This document shows positions 45,666-57,352 of a DNA stretch of 64,000 bases, piece by piece. The stretch's first letter is position 1; every line of letters begins with the position of its first letter. Location of the stretch: positions 4,712,001 through 4,776,000 of the forward strand of contig NW_026262659.1 of the NCBI RefSeq assembly GCF_021869535.1, written 5' to 3'. This stretch comes from Mytilus californianus (taxonomy: Eukaryota > Mollusca > Bivalvia > Mytilida > Mytilidae). The position numbers and the translations under genes were made by a program. Under the pieces are notes generated by a model. It was given only the letters and a program-made list of their open reading frames with translations, had not been told where the DNA came from and made no database searches.

Positions 45666-47035
45666 AGTTCATACTGAAATATCAGTGAAAGTAACTTGAA
45701 TCTTAGTCATGCGCGCATGGCTAGCCTACTAAAGTTGTTTAGTTTTTATCATGCATTTCTTTTCAATTTTCCAGAATTCAAAATTATTCCAGATTCAAAT
45801 AATTCCTTGTTTTAACATAATCAATGATCCATGACAATGAAATCAGGGTCAGATACATCCTGCCAGACAGACATGTACACCTTATTCTATAATCATTCCA
45901 ATCAGGGCTGTAACTAGCCTCTGTTAAAAGTGAGGCCAAATTATTCGCCGAGCGGAGCGATCTGAAAAAATTTCCGGCGAGGGGTCTGGGGACTTTAGCG
46001 GCCCCCCCGAAGCTCTGGAAAAAATGACGCAAAATCGTGCATTCTGTGCGTTTCCCGGACCCTTTCTTAATCTGAAACGCAAGTTTTGTTTTGATTATTT
46101 TTTTGACAATATTCTGGTCTCAAAGCAAAATATATAAATTCAGGGTAAGACTTAGTTTTTAGGGACAACATCAAAAGACCGATATGTAGGATAAAGCAAA
46201 AATCGTAATTCACATAGTTAAGTGTGTGGCTGCTGTTTTTTGTTATTGAGTTTCTGCTTGTAGGAAAAATGTATTATACCTGCCAATTATGTTTTTTTTC
46301 AAATTAAGTTAAGAAGGGGCTGATTATCATTAATATAACTATGTGAATTCAGTTTTTATAACACATTCCAATTACAAATTGATGTAATTCCTAACTGGGA
46401 TAGAAAGGGTACATTCAGGGTAGGCTCAGGAAAACTGTTCTTAAGACCTCATTGCTACATGTTTGTTCTGTTTTGATATGTATACCGGGTGACTAATGTC
46501 GGATCTGCCTGTTCTGGTCTTGAATTGTGTTTAGACTTTGGTGTAATTTTTTTGTGACTTTGAGATTTATTCACAGCTACTTTAAGTACCGCTTAAGTCG
46601 ACGCTAGGGGCCGTCTTGACATTGTTGTAAAGTATGAATGAATCGTTCATTGTTGAAGACCCTCCAGCGACTGTCAAGATGAAGAACAGGAATAAAAGCC
46701 CTGTTCATTGATAATTTGTATTTTTTTTCCATGCACACTCCATATCCCTTTATTTTCTATTAAAGGGCCTAAACACGGCTTAATACAAGTTTACGCCCTT
46801 CAATGTAAAAGGTCATATGGCAATACATTAATTTTCTTTTTAAATGCTTTGATTCCGAGAGATTGGTTGTCTCACTTTAATTTAACCCATGTCATCTTTT
46901 TAGTCTAACAGAAAAGAGAGCCAGTTATGTATTCTTTAATATAAAGTATAATTTTCCATGAAAAAACGACCAATTTTTTTATGTCCGGTAGCTTCGTATC
47001 TTCTCAAAACACTTTCTCGAACAATATCTGGACAT
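45666..47035. other. Interval with no recognised gene
   Basis: No gene. A GC-richer patch at about 45930-46020 ('ccgagcggagcgatctgaaa', 'ggcgaggggtctgggga') has the look of another interspersed repeat, but no second copy is visible here. Confidence 0.45.
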
Positions 47036-47039
47036 CGGT

Positions 47040-49050
47040 GGACAAGTTCAAGTTCAAATTCTTTATTGTAAACTCTCAGACACATATAGTGTTACAAGAG
47101 GAATTCAGTACATATATTCAAATGGAAATGGCAGCTAAAATATACAAATGCGTATCATTAAATTAATTATGAGCAGTTCCGCTAATTACAATATTTTTTC
47201 TACATTCCTCAAAAATATAGCTATATTCTTTAAGATCTTTATATTACATAATGAGAATAGTCCATACATTTTATATACAGATGGATAACGTGTATGATAT
47301 GTTGGAATATACAGAGTTCTAAGAGATGTTACTTTAACATGGTTACATATAAAAAAGTAGTGGTATTCATTACCTATTACATTCAAGTTACACAAATGAC
47401 AAATCCTGTGTTCCATGGATGTACCAACCCATCTACCTGTTTCGACAGGAAATTTCACATTTGAGCATCTTAGTTTACATATAGTTAAACGATCAACTTT
47501 AGCTAATTTTAAAAGATATCTTTGTAGTCCAAATTCTTTCTTGAGGCATAGATAAAATTCGCCTCTAGAAGATTTACCCATATCACTATTCTGGTAAAAA
47601 TTATCTAATAACTTTTGCTTTACTAAACCATTAATATCATTATTATTTAACAAATTCTGACCATTCCATATATAAGATAAACCTATATTATCAAATGTAG
47701 ACTTGATACATTATATCCATTTAAATCTAAAGTTGTGTGTACCTTGTAATGTATATAATAATTTATACAATATACCTGATAACTTACTTGGGTTTTGTAA
47801 TAATTTCTTCCAGAAGTTCAACATTCTAAGGTTTACTTGAATATGCAGCGGATATCTTCCACTTTCCCCATAAACCATATAATTTGGTGTACTAGTACGA
47901 ATTCCCAGGATCTTCTTAATAAACTGCAAATGAACTTTCCAATATCCTTCATATTTTCGAATCCCCAGACCTCAGAGGTATATAGCAAAATAGGTGACAC
48001 TAAGCTGTCATATAATTTTAACTGAAGACCTACTGGAAAATTCAAATTCCTAGTACGTCTAAACAGAGCAAAAAGTGATTTTTGTGCTTGCTGCATCAAG
48101 TTTTTTCTAGCTAGAAAGAAATTACCGTCATATTTTAGAGTTAAACCCAAGTAAGAGCAATCATCGACAACTTTTACTGTTTCACCAAATAATTTAAAAT
48201 CATGATTCAGTCTGGATTTTCGTTTTGAAAAAATAACAATTTTTGTTTTCTGTGAGTTCACCTTTAGTTTCCATTGTGCACAGTAGTTCTCAAATTTTTC
48301 TAACATAGTTTGCAATTTTTCGGGACTCTCAGCTAATAATATTGTGTCGTCAGCATATAACAATAGAAATAAATGTACATAACACTGAATGTTTTCTTCA
48401 CACAAGTTGGTAATCATATCAAGTCCTGAAACATCATTTTCAGTGAAAAAACTTTCTAAATCATTCAAAAAAATTGCAAATAAAAATGGAGATAGATTTT
48501 CTCCTTGACGTACACCAATATCACAACTAAAGAACTCAGATAATGCATTACCTTGTTTGACACATGACTTTATACCGTTATACATATTAACAATTACTCT
48601 CAATATTTTACCGTTAATTCCACTATCTGAGAGTTTTTGCATAAACCTACCCGCCAAACGGTGTCAAACGCTTTTTTAAAATCAACAAAGGTACAAAACA
48701 GTTTTTTTCCCATACATAAATAGATTTGTGATTTTGATATAAGTTCTATGTAAGTTCTATGTAATCGGCAAATTTTGTCAATCTCGTATTCAATATAGAT
48801 GTGAACAGTTTGCCGAGGTTTGATATTAGGGTAATGGCTCGATACGAGTCTGGATCAGTTGGACCACCCTTGTTTTTGTATATAGCTTGAATGACCCCTA
48901 TGGTCCACGACTCTGGTATTAAACCATTATCCAATATCAAATTAAAAAGTTTGGTGTATATCGAAATCATATAATCAGATGTGGATTTGATATATTCATT
49001 TACATGTAACATTGCCAAACCACACAACCGTTCACCCGTTATTAACGACC
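47040..49050 (-). pseudogene. LINE (non-LTR) reverse transcriptase to 3' end, 5'-truncated
   Basis: The minus strand begins with 'GERLCGLAMLHVNEYI' at about 49050, then 'PESWTIGVIQAIYKNKGG' and 'YRAITLISNLGKLFTSIL'. After a deletion at about 48740 comes motif A 'FCTFVDFKKAFDTVWR' in a shifted frame, then 'GVRQGENLSPFLFAIFLND', motif C 'LLLYADDTILLAES', 'SYLGLTLKYDGNF' and 'SPILLYTSEVWGF'. Past 47929 the C-terminal part has 'RCSNVKFPVETGRW' and a Zn-finger-like 'CHLCNLNVIGNEYHYFFICN'. The element ends at about 47040 with repeated 'ttgaact' units, typical of LINE 3' tails. Stops or shifts at about 48730, 48655, 47830 and 47700 make it inactive. The endonuclease part is missing. Confidence 0.85.
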
Positions 49051-49189
49051 ACTTCGACTATGCTATTTCGATATTTTTTATTATCAATGTTTCATAGACT
49101 AACCGATACATATTTTTACAATTTAAAGTAGTTTTTAAAATTAGACGACCAAGTTTAAAACAAAATTGCTAATTTACAAATGAAATTCA

Positions 49190-49400
49190 ACGCTAAGACA
49201 ATAGTCATGAAGAAGAGCAATCAATGAACAAAAGACAAACCCGTGAACAGATAAGACACATAACAACAAAATATAGACAATCAACACTGAAAACTAGATA
49301 TAAATGAGAAACATGGATCCCGAAAAAACAGGGGCGACGTCAGAGGGCGAACAGAACTTGCTTCTTGCATGACACTCGCCGTGAAAACAATTTGTTATGA
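49190..49400 (-). repeat. Possible PLE 3'-UTR relative
   Basis: 'aaaacaggggcgacgtcaga' followed by 'gcttcttgcatgacactcg' shows the same layout as the PLE 3' block at 28165-28245 but with low identity. 49080-49190 and 49400-50290 hold nothing I recognise. Confidence 0.3.
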
Positions 49401-50299
49401 AGACAAGCTTTTGTTTCAACTGATTAATCTTTTTTTGAAATTTCCAACATGAGGTATTTGCCTCATTAGCCTCAGTGTAGTTACGGCCCTGCTAATGACC
49501 ATACACCAACAATAAGAAATAAGATAACCTATTGCTTTAAGTATCCAAGAAAGAGACCAAACCATGAAAAGTCAACATTGACCAATGAACCATGAAAATG
49601 AAGTCAAGGTCAGATGAACAATGCCAGACAGACCACTTGAGGAGTATTGACAAATGGGGTGTAAGTACCACTGGTAAACACCAGGGTTACATTTATCGCC
49701 CAGCCTTGGTTAAATTTATTCACAACTTTTATAGACTTATGACATTTTTAACTTGCCATATTATATACTATAATAGTGTCAACAGTTTCTCATATAAACA
49801 TGTATATACCATTTACAATATTGTGATGCATTAAATTGTAAAGCTAAATAATAGTTCTTAGTGAAAACAGTTTTTGGTGGTAAAACTTTACTACTTACTA
49901 ACATTGTATAGCTCACTTGATATTGGTGCTGATAATGTCAGTATCAAAAATAAAAATGCCATTATTCAATATTTACTTGGTCCCTCTCATGGGTTCCTCG
50001 TTTACCGTGATATTATAATAAGGAGAGTCTGCCATGAATTTAGATAATCCCACGCTCCATCGTTCGTTAAAAGAACCATTTGTAGATTTCGAAAAAATCC
50101 GGTACAGAAGGTTGATTTTTCCCTCTCCACCAACCACTCCCCGTTTCCTGTATTACTAAAAGTTTATAAGACCATTACTAACTTAAAAACCCGAAAAACT
50201 GCTTCTAACAAACAAATTGACTTCTACATCGACATGAAAATCATTGAAAATATAGTTTATGTAGACCATCGTTACCACCATCAACAAGATTGAATCACA

Positions 50300-50405
50300 A
50301 TGACACCATCGCACTTCAGCGTCATCAAAAACGCACCTCAGCGTCAAACCATTGCACATCAGCGTGACCCTTGCGCGGTTCGGAGTACCATCGCAGTTCA
50401 GAGTC
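50300..50405 (+). repeat. Tandem repeat, about 21 bp unit
   Basis: Units such as 'caccatcgcacttcagcgtc', 'aaacgcacctcagcgtcaaa' and 'ccattgcacatcagcgtga'. A related inverted stretch is at 40115-40170 ('gaaccgcgatggtcacactg'). Confidence 0.7.
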
Positions 50406-51326
50406 TTTCATATGTATAGCTTATGCAAACATCATATTAGGCACGATCATTTGATTAATACTGTTAAATGATGATTAATATTTTTGGTTTCGATAATTTG
50501 GTTTCGCGCACCATCACGATACCATTGCTAATAAAGTTATTATACCCCAGTTGCCAATTCAGTGACGGATTCAGGGGGCGGTGAGTGGGCATTGAGGGCG
50601 TACGCCCCACTTTGATTGGATAATATCATTTTTAGGCTAAAATTCGTCAAAACAAAATTGGTATATATACCATTTTTTACTTATCCCTACCCCTTCATTG
50701 GTCCCTGGATCCGCCTCTGGCCATTGCTTTTGTATCAGCACGATATAACTAAGACTAATGTTTCTTGAATAACTGTCATCAGGTCCTTGAGATCAAATGT
50801 TTGGAAACAAAATATAAAACGTTTGAGAGCATAAAAAGTAAAGCGAAACAAGATTTACTGAAAATCCTGAAAGAAATTACATAAATGGTAGAGTTATAAC
50901 AAGAAGAAACACGAAAACCATCAAAAGGAGCACACTTAGTAAACAATGGAATGCACACTTTCCGTTGAAATTAATATCAATTTCCAAAACTCAACAAATA
51001 TCTTAAGTCATAAATATACTTGAAAATGATAAAATTATGTAAGGACAAGTAAAAGCACGACAGGATGGATGTAACGCCCATTATTTCACAAAACTCAACA
51101 AAATATTTTTTTAATGAAAATGGCATTATCTAGGTGGTATTGATTTCGTTTTAGTTTTACTCAAATAAGTTAGGTTTTAAACAATGGCGCGTTTAGAGCA
51201 TTATAGCAATTAATTCGCATCTCTTTTTTAATTTCGACTTCATGTTTGCTAGGAAAATCCTGAACAAGTTTCCTTCGAAGGTTGACTAACTCCCTCTTGT
51301 TTTCATCTGAAAGATGTTTTAAAAGT

Positions 51327-51332
51327 TTTATT
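51327..51332 (-). promoter_or_regulatory. Poly(A) signal of gene D
   Basis: TTTATT on the plus strand (AATAAA on the coding strand), 97 bp after the gene D stop. Confidence 0.5.
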
Positions 51333-51428
51333 TTGTATTTCATTTGATTTGATTGAATTGATATTATGATTCATCAAAATATTATATTAACTGTCGTCCC
51401 TCCGGTAGAAGTTTAGTCTCCACTTAAA

Positions 51429-54400
51429 TTAAAAAGCTTTGCAACAACAATAGTTCGGTCCACAGTGGTTTGGAGTCCACGTACATCCTCCCATCCCGTA
51501 ACCATACGTTACCGTACTTATTTTACCAGCATCAGGTTGAACATTATTAGGATTAATTTGAAGCTTTGTATGATCTTTACGAATCTTGATTGCATCGAAA
51601 CAGGCAACACTGAAAAGAAGAAAATATCAAAGATAAAAAGCACAGGCAGCTCCAACGACGTGTCAAAATTACCCAGCATGAAATTAGATTGCAATCCTCC
51701 CCAAATGTTTTTTTCTCTTTTTTTGGTGAAAAAATATAAATAATTTAACTTAAAATTGTGTTAAACTGAGCATGGTGAAAATATTTTATTCCTCCATAAT
51801 TTCTCTATTTTCTTATACAGAGAAAAAATACATTTGGACTAGAATTATTGTTTTTCATTAACACAAACAGAGCCGTGCAAATTACAGACACATGTCACTG
51901 TTCCTATTTGAAAAGTGCTGCTTTAACCATTGTTTTGCTGACTTACTTTTTTCTTCCATGATTTATAGCATTTAACATATCATCATTTGCATCTCTGCAG
52001 ATATCATTACATGTAGGTGCAATTCCATGACAATTTCGTCTAATAGCAAACACAAATGCAGGGTCTGGCAGACGACTTGAACAGTAGGTCTGTGCCATCT
52101 CGTCAAAATAGTTGTAGTTCAATCCTGAATAAGATAAAAAAATTGAAAATCAAACTTAAATTATGACATTATGATTATCACAATCAATGTTACCTTTGTC
52201 AAGATAAAGTGTGTAATAGTCCTCGGTATTGCACTAATATCCAAGTGCATGCCATTTTCCAGACAGAATCATTTTTTCTATAACATCAGCAGGTAATTTT
52301 CTGTCATTGATGACACATTTACTCATAATAACCCTCTTATTTGTGATCTTAAAATGTTTGTTTGATTGCTTGTCCAAATTTTCGAAAGCTTGAAACCGCC
52401 TAAAAATGTGTAGAAATAATACAAGACGGATTAATAATGATTGAGATGAAGGGATATTTTGGCGGTTTTTCCCAAATAAGTGGCTGTTAAATTTTGGTGT
52501 GTCAAATTTTGATGTGTCAAATTTTGGCAATTTGTGTCAATATCATATCATGGTTTTAGCATCATGGAAATCAATAATAACTCATTGTTAAACTATCTAG
52601 CTGTCGGTGACTACCTATTTATTTCAGACAAACACCAAAAAAGAATTAATAAAAAAAAAAAACAACAGTCAAGATAACAAACTTATAATCTAGGGTCACC
52701 GAGGTATTACAAAGCACTAATATAATTCAGTTGCAATTGGTTTAACTTAGAAGATAGGTACGAGGCACACACAAAAAAAAAAAAAAAAAAATTAACACAA
52801 AAACAAAAGACACAAAGCACCGAAATAAGAGAACTCGCAGTTACATCTTGTTGAATGCCAATTACAACTAATAAATAAATCATGTTCTCCAGACTAAAGT
52901 ATCAATCAGTACACATCCAACGGGTTAAGTGTAAAGACGTCATAAACAGTCTAAACAAAAACATGACCTTCTGCTTTACGGCTTTATTATACATGTATAT
53001 CATTCGATTTTGACAATATGTGAACGGTTAAATTGTAAATGAAACAACAGACATTCTACTGCAGTCTGACACAGTTTATTTATGATAAATTGTATTTCAG
53101 CCACTTGAATAGATTATTGCTTCATTAAGGTTTTCCATTCACACATATGTTATTAGCCTCACGTTCTCCGGTACGTCACCCCTTTAGTACTTACATAAGC
53201 AACAAGCGACGGGTGCCGAATGATGAGTAGGATCTGCTAATCCTTCCGGAGCACCTGAGATCACACCCGATTTTTGGTGGGGTTCGTGTTGCTCAGTCTT
53301 TAGTTTTCTCTGTTGTGTTTTGTATACTGTTGTTTGTCTTTTGTCTTTTTCGTTTTTTGCCATGGCGTTGTCATTTTATTTCCGACTTGTGAGATTGAAT
53401 GTCTCTTAGGACTCTTTCGCCTCTTGTCTCAACTACATGCATTCTTACCTCTACCTACCCATAATACTTACACGTGCTAGTGTGCATCATGGTAACATGT
53501 TATGATTTTTGATAAACTATTGATAGTATCAATTTGTTTGACCATAAGGCTACAAATGATCGGCTAAAACGCAACAGATCAGAAACATAGCAGCGACAGA
53601 GCAGACGAGAAGCTTATAGAATACCATTGAAAGTTTAAGAACCGGGCCTCCAAAAGACGTTATACGAAATGAGTCTGTCATGTGATTCGGAGGACAAATT
53701 TCAAGATTCTACTTCATATTTTGATGTCTGTTATGTAGTTGACATAAACATTTACAGTTATAGCTCGTTTCTGCTTCATTAAATTTGTAAGATACGCATA
53801 TTTACGTAAACCTATTCCTCGATGGATACTTTGTCTAGCGTCTTTTTTTTCGACTCGAAATTCCACATGTGAAAGTTTAAAACCGAGGAATGGTTTTGGT
53901 CATATAAAATTGACTATTTACAGAGATTTACAGTTATTTTCAGCCAAAGTGTGTGTTATAATGTCACTAATCTCACCTTTCAGAGGAGTATTGCCTGCAG
54001 ACTGTTCACTGAATTGTAGTTTATTTATATAATCTGTTTCTTCTTGAATGGCTTTACGTATTTCAATTTTCTTCCTTTCTAATTTCAACACATTGAATTC
54101 TTTTTCCAAAGAAGAAAGTTCCTGGTCTTGTAACAAAAAATAAATAAACCAAACAAGCAGCCAATCATCAATAAACGCACATCTTCAAATGTTTTTTTTT
54201 ATTATCTACAATTACTTAACACAAGAATATATTATACTGGAGTAACAAATTAAGAAAGGGGTTAAATGGAACGACAAACCTGCAGACTTGAGATAATATG
54301 TTATGTAAACTTCATACCTTCCTCAGTTGCTTTTTTTCTGTAGTTGTAATTTATGAAAGCATCAATCTATTAATTCTGTACTTAACATGCTTTACTTAAA

Positions 54401-57352
54401 ATGAGATCTAACTGTATACCTCTTAATATACAAAACAAGTCGGAATATGTACTTCACATTTGTTTTACAACAGAGGGACATTACTATTCATATCCTTATA
54501 TATCTTATAAATGATAATGGCTATTAATTGTTCATCCTATCAAATATATTGATGAGGACGAAGAACAATGCAATTAAATCGTGGTACTGCACTGTACGTA
54601 TAAATTGTTTTTGTATTTTTATTTAAAGGACAAGGTTCACTTTAGGCCAAATATGGCATTGAATTTCAACTTTATCATAAAATTTCAAAATGGCCAGAAT
54701 TTTGTTCTTAAATGGATCCATTTCAAAAGAAATCCTTCCTTGTTTAAAGAAATCTTTTCATAAGAGTACATTTTTGGCTTCAAAAATCAGCACATTTTGG
54801 ATATTTTGTCAAAATACGATGATTTTGTGCATTTTTTGGACCTAAAAGCTTGAGGAAACCCTTGGCCGCAACCTAGGATCCAAAATGTTCTGTAACCAAG
54901 AGCTGCCAATGATGATATTGAATCCTAAGACACAAAAACTTTCTGGATCTTGGATGGCGGCCAAAGTAAATTATGCTAAAAACTGTTAAGAATTATTGAA
55001 AATTTGACCAAAACTGACGTTACAACTCAAATAATGCATACTTAAAAGAGTCAATACTTCGTCATATTTAATATGATGTGCAAAAATGAAGTTTTTTTGT
55101 ATTAATAGTAATATCATAACTATTTCAACGTGATATTTGTAGTATTATGGCCTGATTAAAAAAAAGCATCAACATCTTTGGGCCAATTTTAACCCTTCGT
55201 GAACTTACTCCGGCCTAAAACATCTAGTATTTTATGCAACACTTGCAAAATAACATCATGTTGATACCTTATTATTGGTATTATAAAAAAATACAAAATG
55301 TAAACCAAACGCCTTACTCCCTAAAAGAAGTAGGTTTTTATTATATATAAAAATGTCTTAATCAATGATTATTTCAATGTTGGTTGAATTTCTTTCAGGT
55401 AAGTACTTGGCTCATATTTATCATGTAATACAATCAATGCTTAAAAGGTTTCTTACAGATCATATTTGGTTAAAAGTTATTCCTATCCATACAACTGGTC
55501 CTCTCCTGCTCTTATTGGCTGTGCATTTGATGTGTTTTCAATAAGTTATTTGAAATCATATTAACTTTCATATAAGAATATTTAAGGATTGTGTTTCTTA
55601 ATTATTTATTTTTTTAATATTATTATTATTATTATTATTATAATTATTATAATTATTATCATTATTGTCTTATTTGTGATTCATATCAATGGAATTGCCC
55701 TTTGTGGGCTCTATAATCTGGAACAAAAGATATTTGTATTTGTATAGGTTTATAACACCAAAATAACGTCACAACGGATATTTCTGCAGGTTAAAAGGGT
55801 CCAAATTATATCAATTAATTCCATTACCAAATTACTATGCATGCAATTTTGATAGGTAAACAAATGTTTAGATAAAAAGATGGGACAAAGTTTCCATGTA
55901 TTTGTTTCATTCACACGGTAAAAATCAAAACAAATATCTAGATAAAAAGATGAGACAAAGTTTCCATGTATTTTGTTTCACTCACACGGTAAAAATCTAA
56001 AAATAATATCTAAATAAAAAGATGGGACAAAGTTCCCCTGTATTTTGTTTCACTCACACGGTAAAAATCTAAAAAATAGTATCTAAATAAAAAGATGGGA
56101 CAAAGTTTCCCTGTATTTTGTTTCACTCACACGGTAAAAATCTAAAAAAAATGTCTAAATAAAAAGATGGGACAAAGTTTCAATGTATTTTGTTTCACTC
56201 ACACGGTAAAAATCTAAAAATAATATCTAAATAAAAAGATGGGACAAAGTTCCCCTGTATTTTGTTTCACTCACACGGTAAAAATCTTAAAATAATATCT
56301 AAATAAAAAGATGGGACAAAGTTTCCCTGTATTTTGTTTCACTCACACGGTAAAAATCTAAAAAAAATGTCTAAATAAAAAGATGGGACAAAGTTTCAAT
56401 GTATTTTGTTTCACTCACACGGTAGAAATCTAAAAAAAAAATGTCTAAATAAAAAGATGGGACAAAGTTTCAATGTATTTTGTTTCACTCACACGGTAGA
56501 AATCTAAAAAAAAAAAAGGCTAAATAAAAAGATGGGACAAAGTTTCAATGTATTTTGTTTCACTCACACGGTAGAAATCTAAAAAAAAAATGTCTAAATA
56601 AAAAGATGGGACAAAGTTTCAATGTATTTTGTTTCACTCACACGGTAGAAATCTAAAAAAAAAAAAGGCTAAATAAAAAGATGGGACAAAGTTTCAATGT
56701 ATTTTGTTTCACTCACACGGTAGAAATCTAAAAAAATGTCTAAATAAAAAGATGGAACAAAGTTTCAATGTATTTTGTTTCTCTCACACGGTAGAAATCT
56801 AAAAAAAATGTCTAAATAAAAAGATGAAACAAAGTTCCCCTGAATTTGTTTCACTCACACGGTGAAATTTCCCTGTATTTGTTTTACTCACACGGTAAAA
56901 TATTAAAATATGGTGAAATATTATAAATAAAAAGAGACAGTAACCCAACGCAACAAAAACATGTGAGTGTACACCTATATATATACATGTATGCCCAAGT
57001 AAAATTTTTGCACCAAACGCAAACAAAAATTTTATGAGTGAATATGTTCAAATTTAAAACAATGTTTAGATATATGTTTTTTTTTTTTATCTTTACCGAT
57101 TTTAACATACATACGTTTAAAAATTATATTTGCAATGTCAAGGTGCTTCACGATCGTATCGTGAATGTTTTCTTAATAAACAAGGAAGTCTTAAAAATAA
57201 TTTAAATACAGGTACACATTATGGTTTGTCCTTGCATATATTTACATCCAATTACCTGTTGCATGTTCCCCCATTCTTCTTTCATTCTGGTATACGTAAA
57301 TGGCCATCAGTGCTACAACAATAGCATTAATGAATACTGATACGTAGCTCAT
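51429..57352 (-). CDS. Gene D: hydrophobic leader, coiled coil and ten-Cys domain, four exons
   Basis: Exons on the minus strand: 57352-57256, 54126-53977, 52124-51947, 51609-51429, giving 201 residues. Donors are gtaatt, gtgaga and gtaagt; acceptors end in ttacaag, attcag and ttttcag; phases 1, 1 and 2 all fit. Residues 4-21 are hydrophobic (VSVFINAIVVALMAIYVY) and followed by 'QNERR', so either a cleaved signal peptide or a membrane anchor; the positive charges on the C-terminal side argue against a simple type II topology. Residues 33-75 are Glu/Lys/Leu-rich and heptad-like ('LSSLEKEFNVLKLERKK'), probably an oligomerising coiled coil. The domain follows with Cys at 97, 114, 121, 125, 145, 184, 191 and 196-198, spaced nearly as in gene C. 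The coiled-coil exon is phase 1-1 and can be skipped without breaking frame. The family is unknown to me. By architecture it could form a multimeric extracellular binding protein (inference). Confidence 0.78.
52190..52530 (-). other. Conserved peptide-like stretch in intron 2 of gene D
   Basis: A minus-strand frame reads '…VINDRKLPADVIEKMIL', 'SGKWHALGY', a TAG, then in the same frame 'CNTEDYYTLYLDKGN'. The equivalent stretch in locus E (about 32025-31900) keeps 'INDRKLPA' and 'NTEGYYTLYLDE' but with stops and indels. The conserved wording suggests a former exon or a fragment of an older mobile element copied with the duplication. As an exon of gene D it does not fit: its phases do not match the flanking phase 1 exons. 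Confidence 0.3.
52795..52975 (-). repeat. DR1 dispersed repeat, distal part
   Basis: 'gagaactcgcagttacatc', 'caattacaactaataaata' and 'gtgtaaagacgtcataaaca' match 60715-60880 in order. Located in intron 2 of gene D, before exon 2. Confidence 0.7.
53209..53430 (+). mobile_element. Solo PLE 3'-UTR fragment
   Basis: Plus-strand 'aatccttccggagcacctga', 'tttttggtggggttcgtgtt' and 'gccatggcgttgtcatttt' match the minus strand of 28250-28020, the 3' region of the 28-30 kb PLE. It lacks coding sequence: an extreme 5' truncation inside gene D intron 2. Confidence 0.75.
54628..55213. mobile_element. MITE-like insertion of about 585 bp in intron 1 of gene D
   Basis: Absent from locus E, where the flanks join directly ('cttaaatggccttaaacgtc'). 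Its ends are imperfectly inverted: 'ggacaaggttcactttagg' against 'cgtgaacttactcc', with 'ggccaaa' and 'tttgggcc' further in. The interior mentions 'caaaatggccagaattttg' and 'ggatggcggccaaagta' and has no coding capacity. Boundaries are good to about 10 bp. Confidence 0.62.
55615..55665 (+). repeat. (ATT)n microsatellite
   Basis: About 16 ATT/ATA units with interruptions. The equivalent site in locus E (about 33052-33085) is shorter. Confidence 0.85.
55866..56905 (+). repeat. 72 bp minisatellite, about 14 units, with nested higher-order structure
   Basis: Unit: 'taaataaaaagatgggacaa' then 'agtttccctgtattttgttt' then 'cactcacacggtaaaaatct'. The word gatg(g/a)(g/a)acaaag starts at about 55879, 55950, 56021, 56094, 56166, 56239, 56311, 56382, 56456, 56531, 56604, 56680, 56751 and 56823. 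Variants after 'acaaagtt' show a trimer used twice (cccctg, tccctg, tcaatg at 56021-56238 and 56239-56455) and a dimer used twice (tgtctaaat / ggctaaat spacers at 56456-56603 and 56604-56750). It lies in intron 1 of gene D; the paralogue E has one unit at about 33258-33330. Confidence 0.92.

Noticed and set aside
52196-52235. A 40 nt mini-exon of gene D ('CNTEDYYTLYLDK') between coiled coil and domain
   Set aside because: It would need entry phase 0 and exit phase 1, but the coiled-coil exon exits in phase 1 and joins exon 3 perfectly without it; the paralogue lacks both splice sites.
53918-53976. Extension of the gene D coiled-coil exon to the later TAA or later donors
   Set aside because: The 'gtgaga' donor at 53976 is conserved in position in E ('gtgaga' at 32086) and gives the only phase that fits exon 3.
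54581-54763. A 60-codon gene in intron 1 of D
   Set aside because: It overlaps the left end of the MITE-like insertion and is absent from the paralogue.
24105-56905. CRISPR-like arrays
   Set aside because: The direct repeats at 24.1 and 55.9 kb are contiguous tandem units without unique spacers, in eukaryotic DNA.
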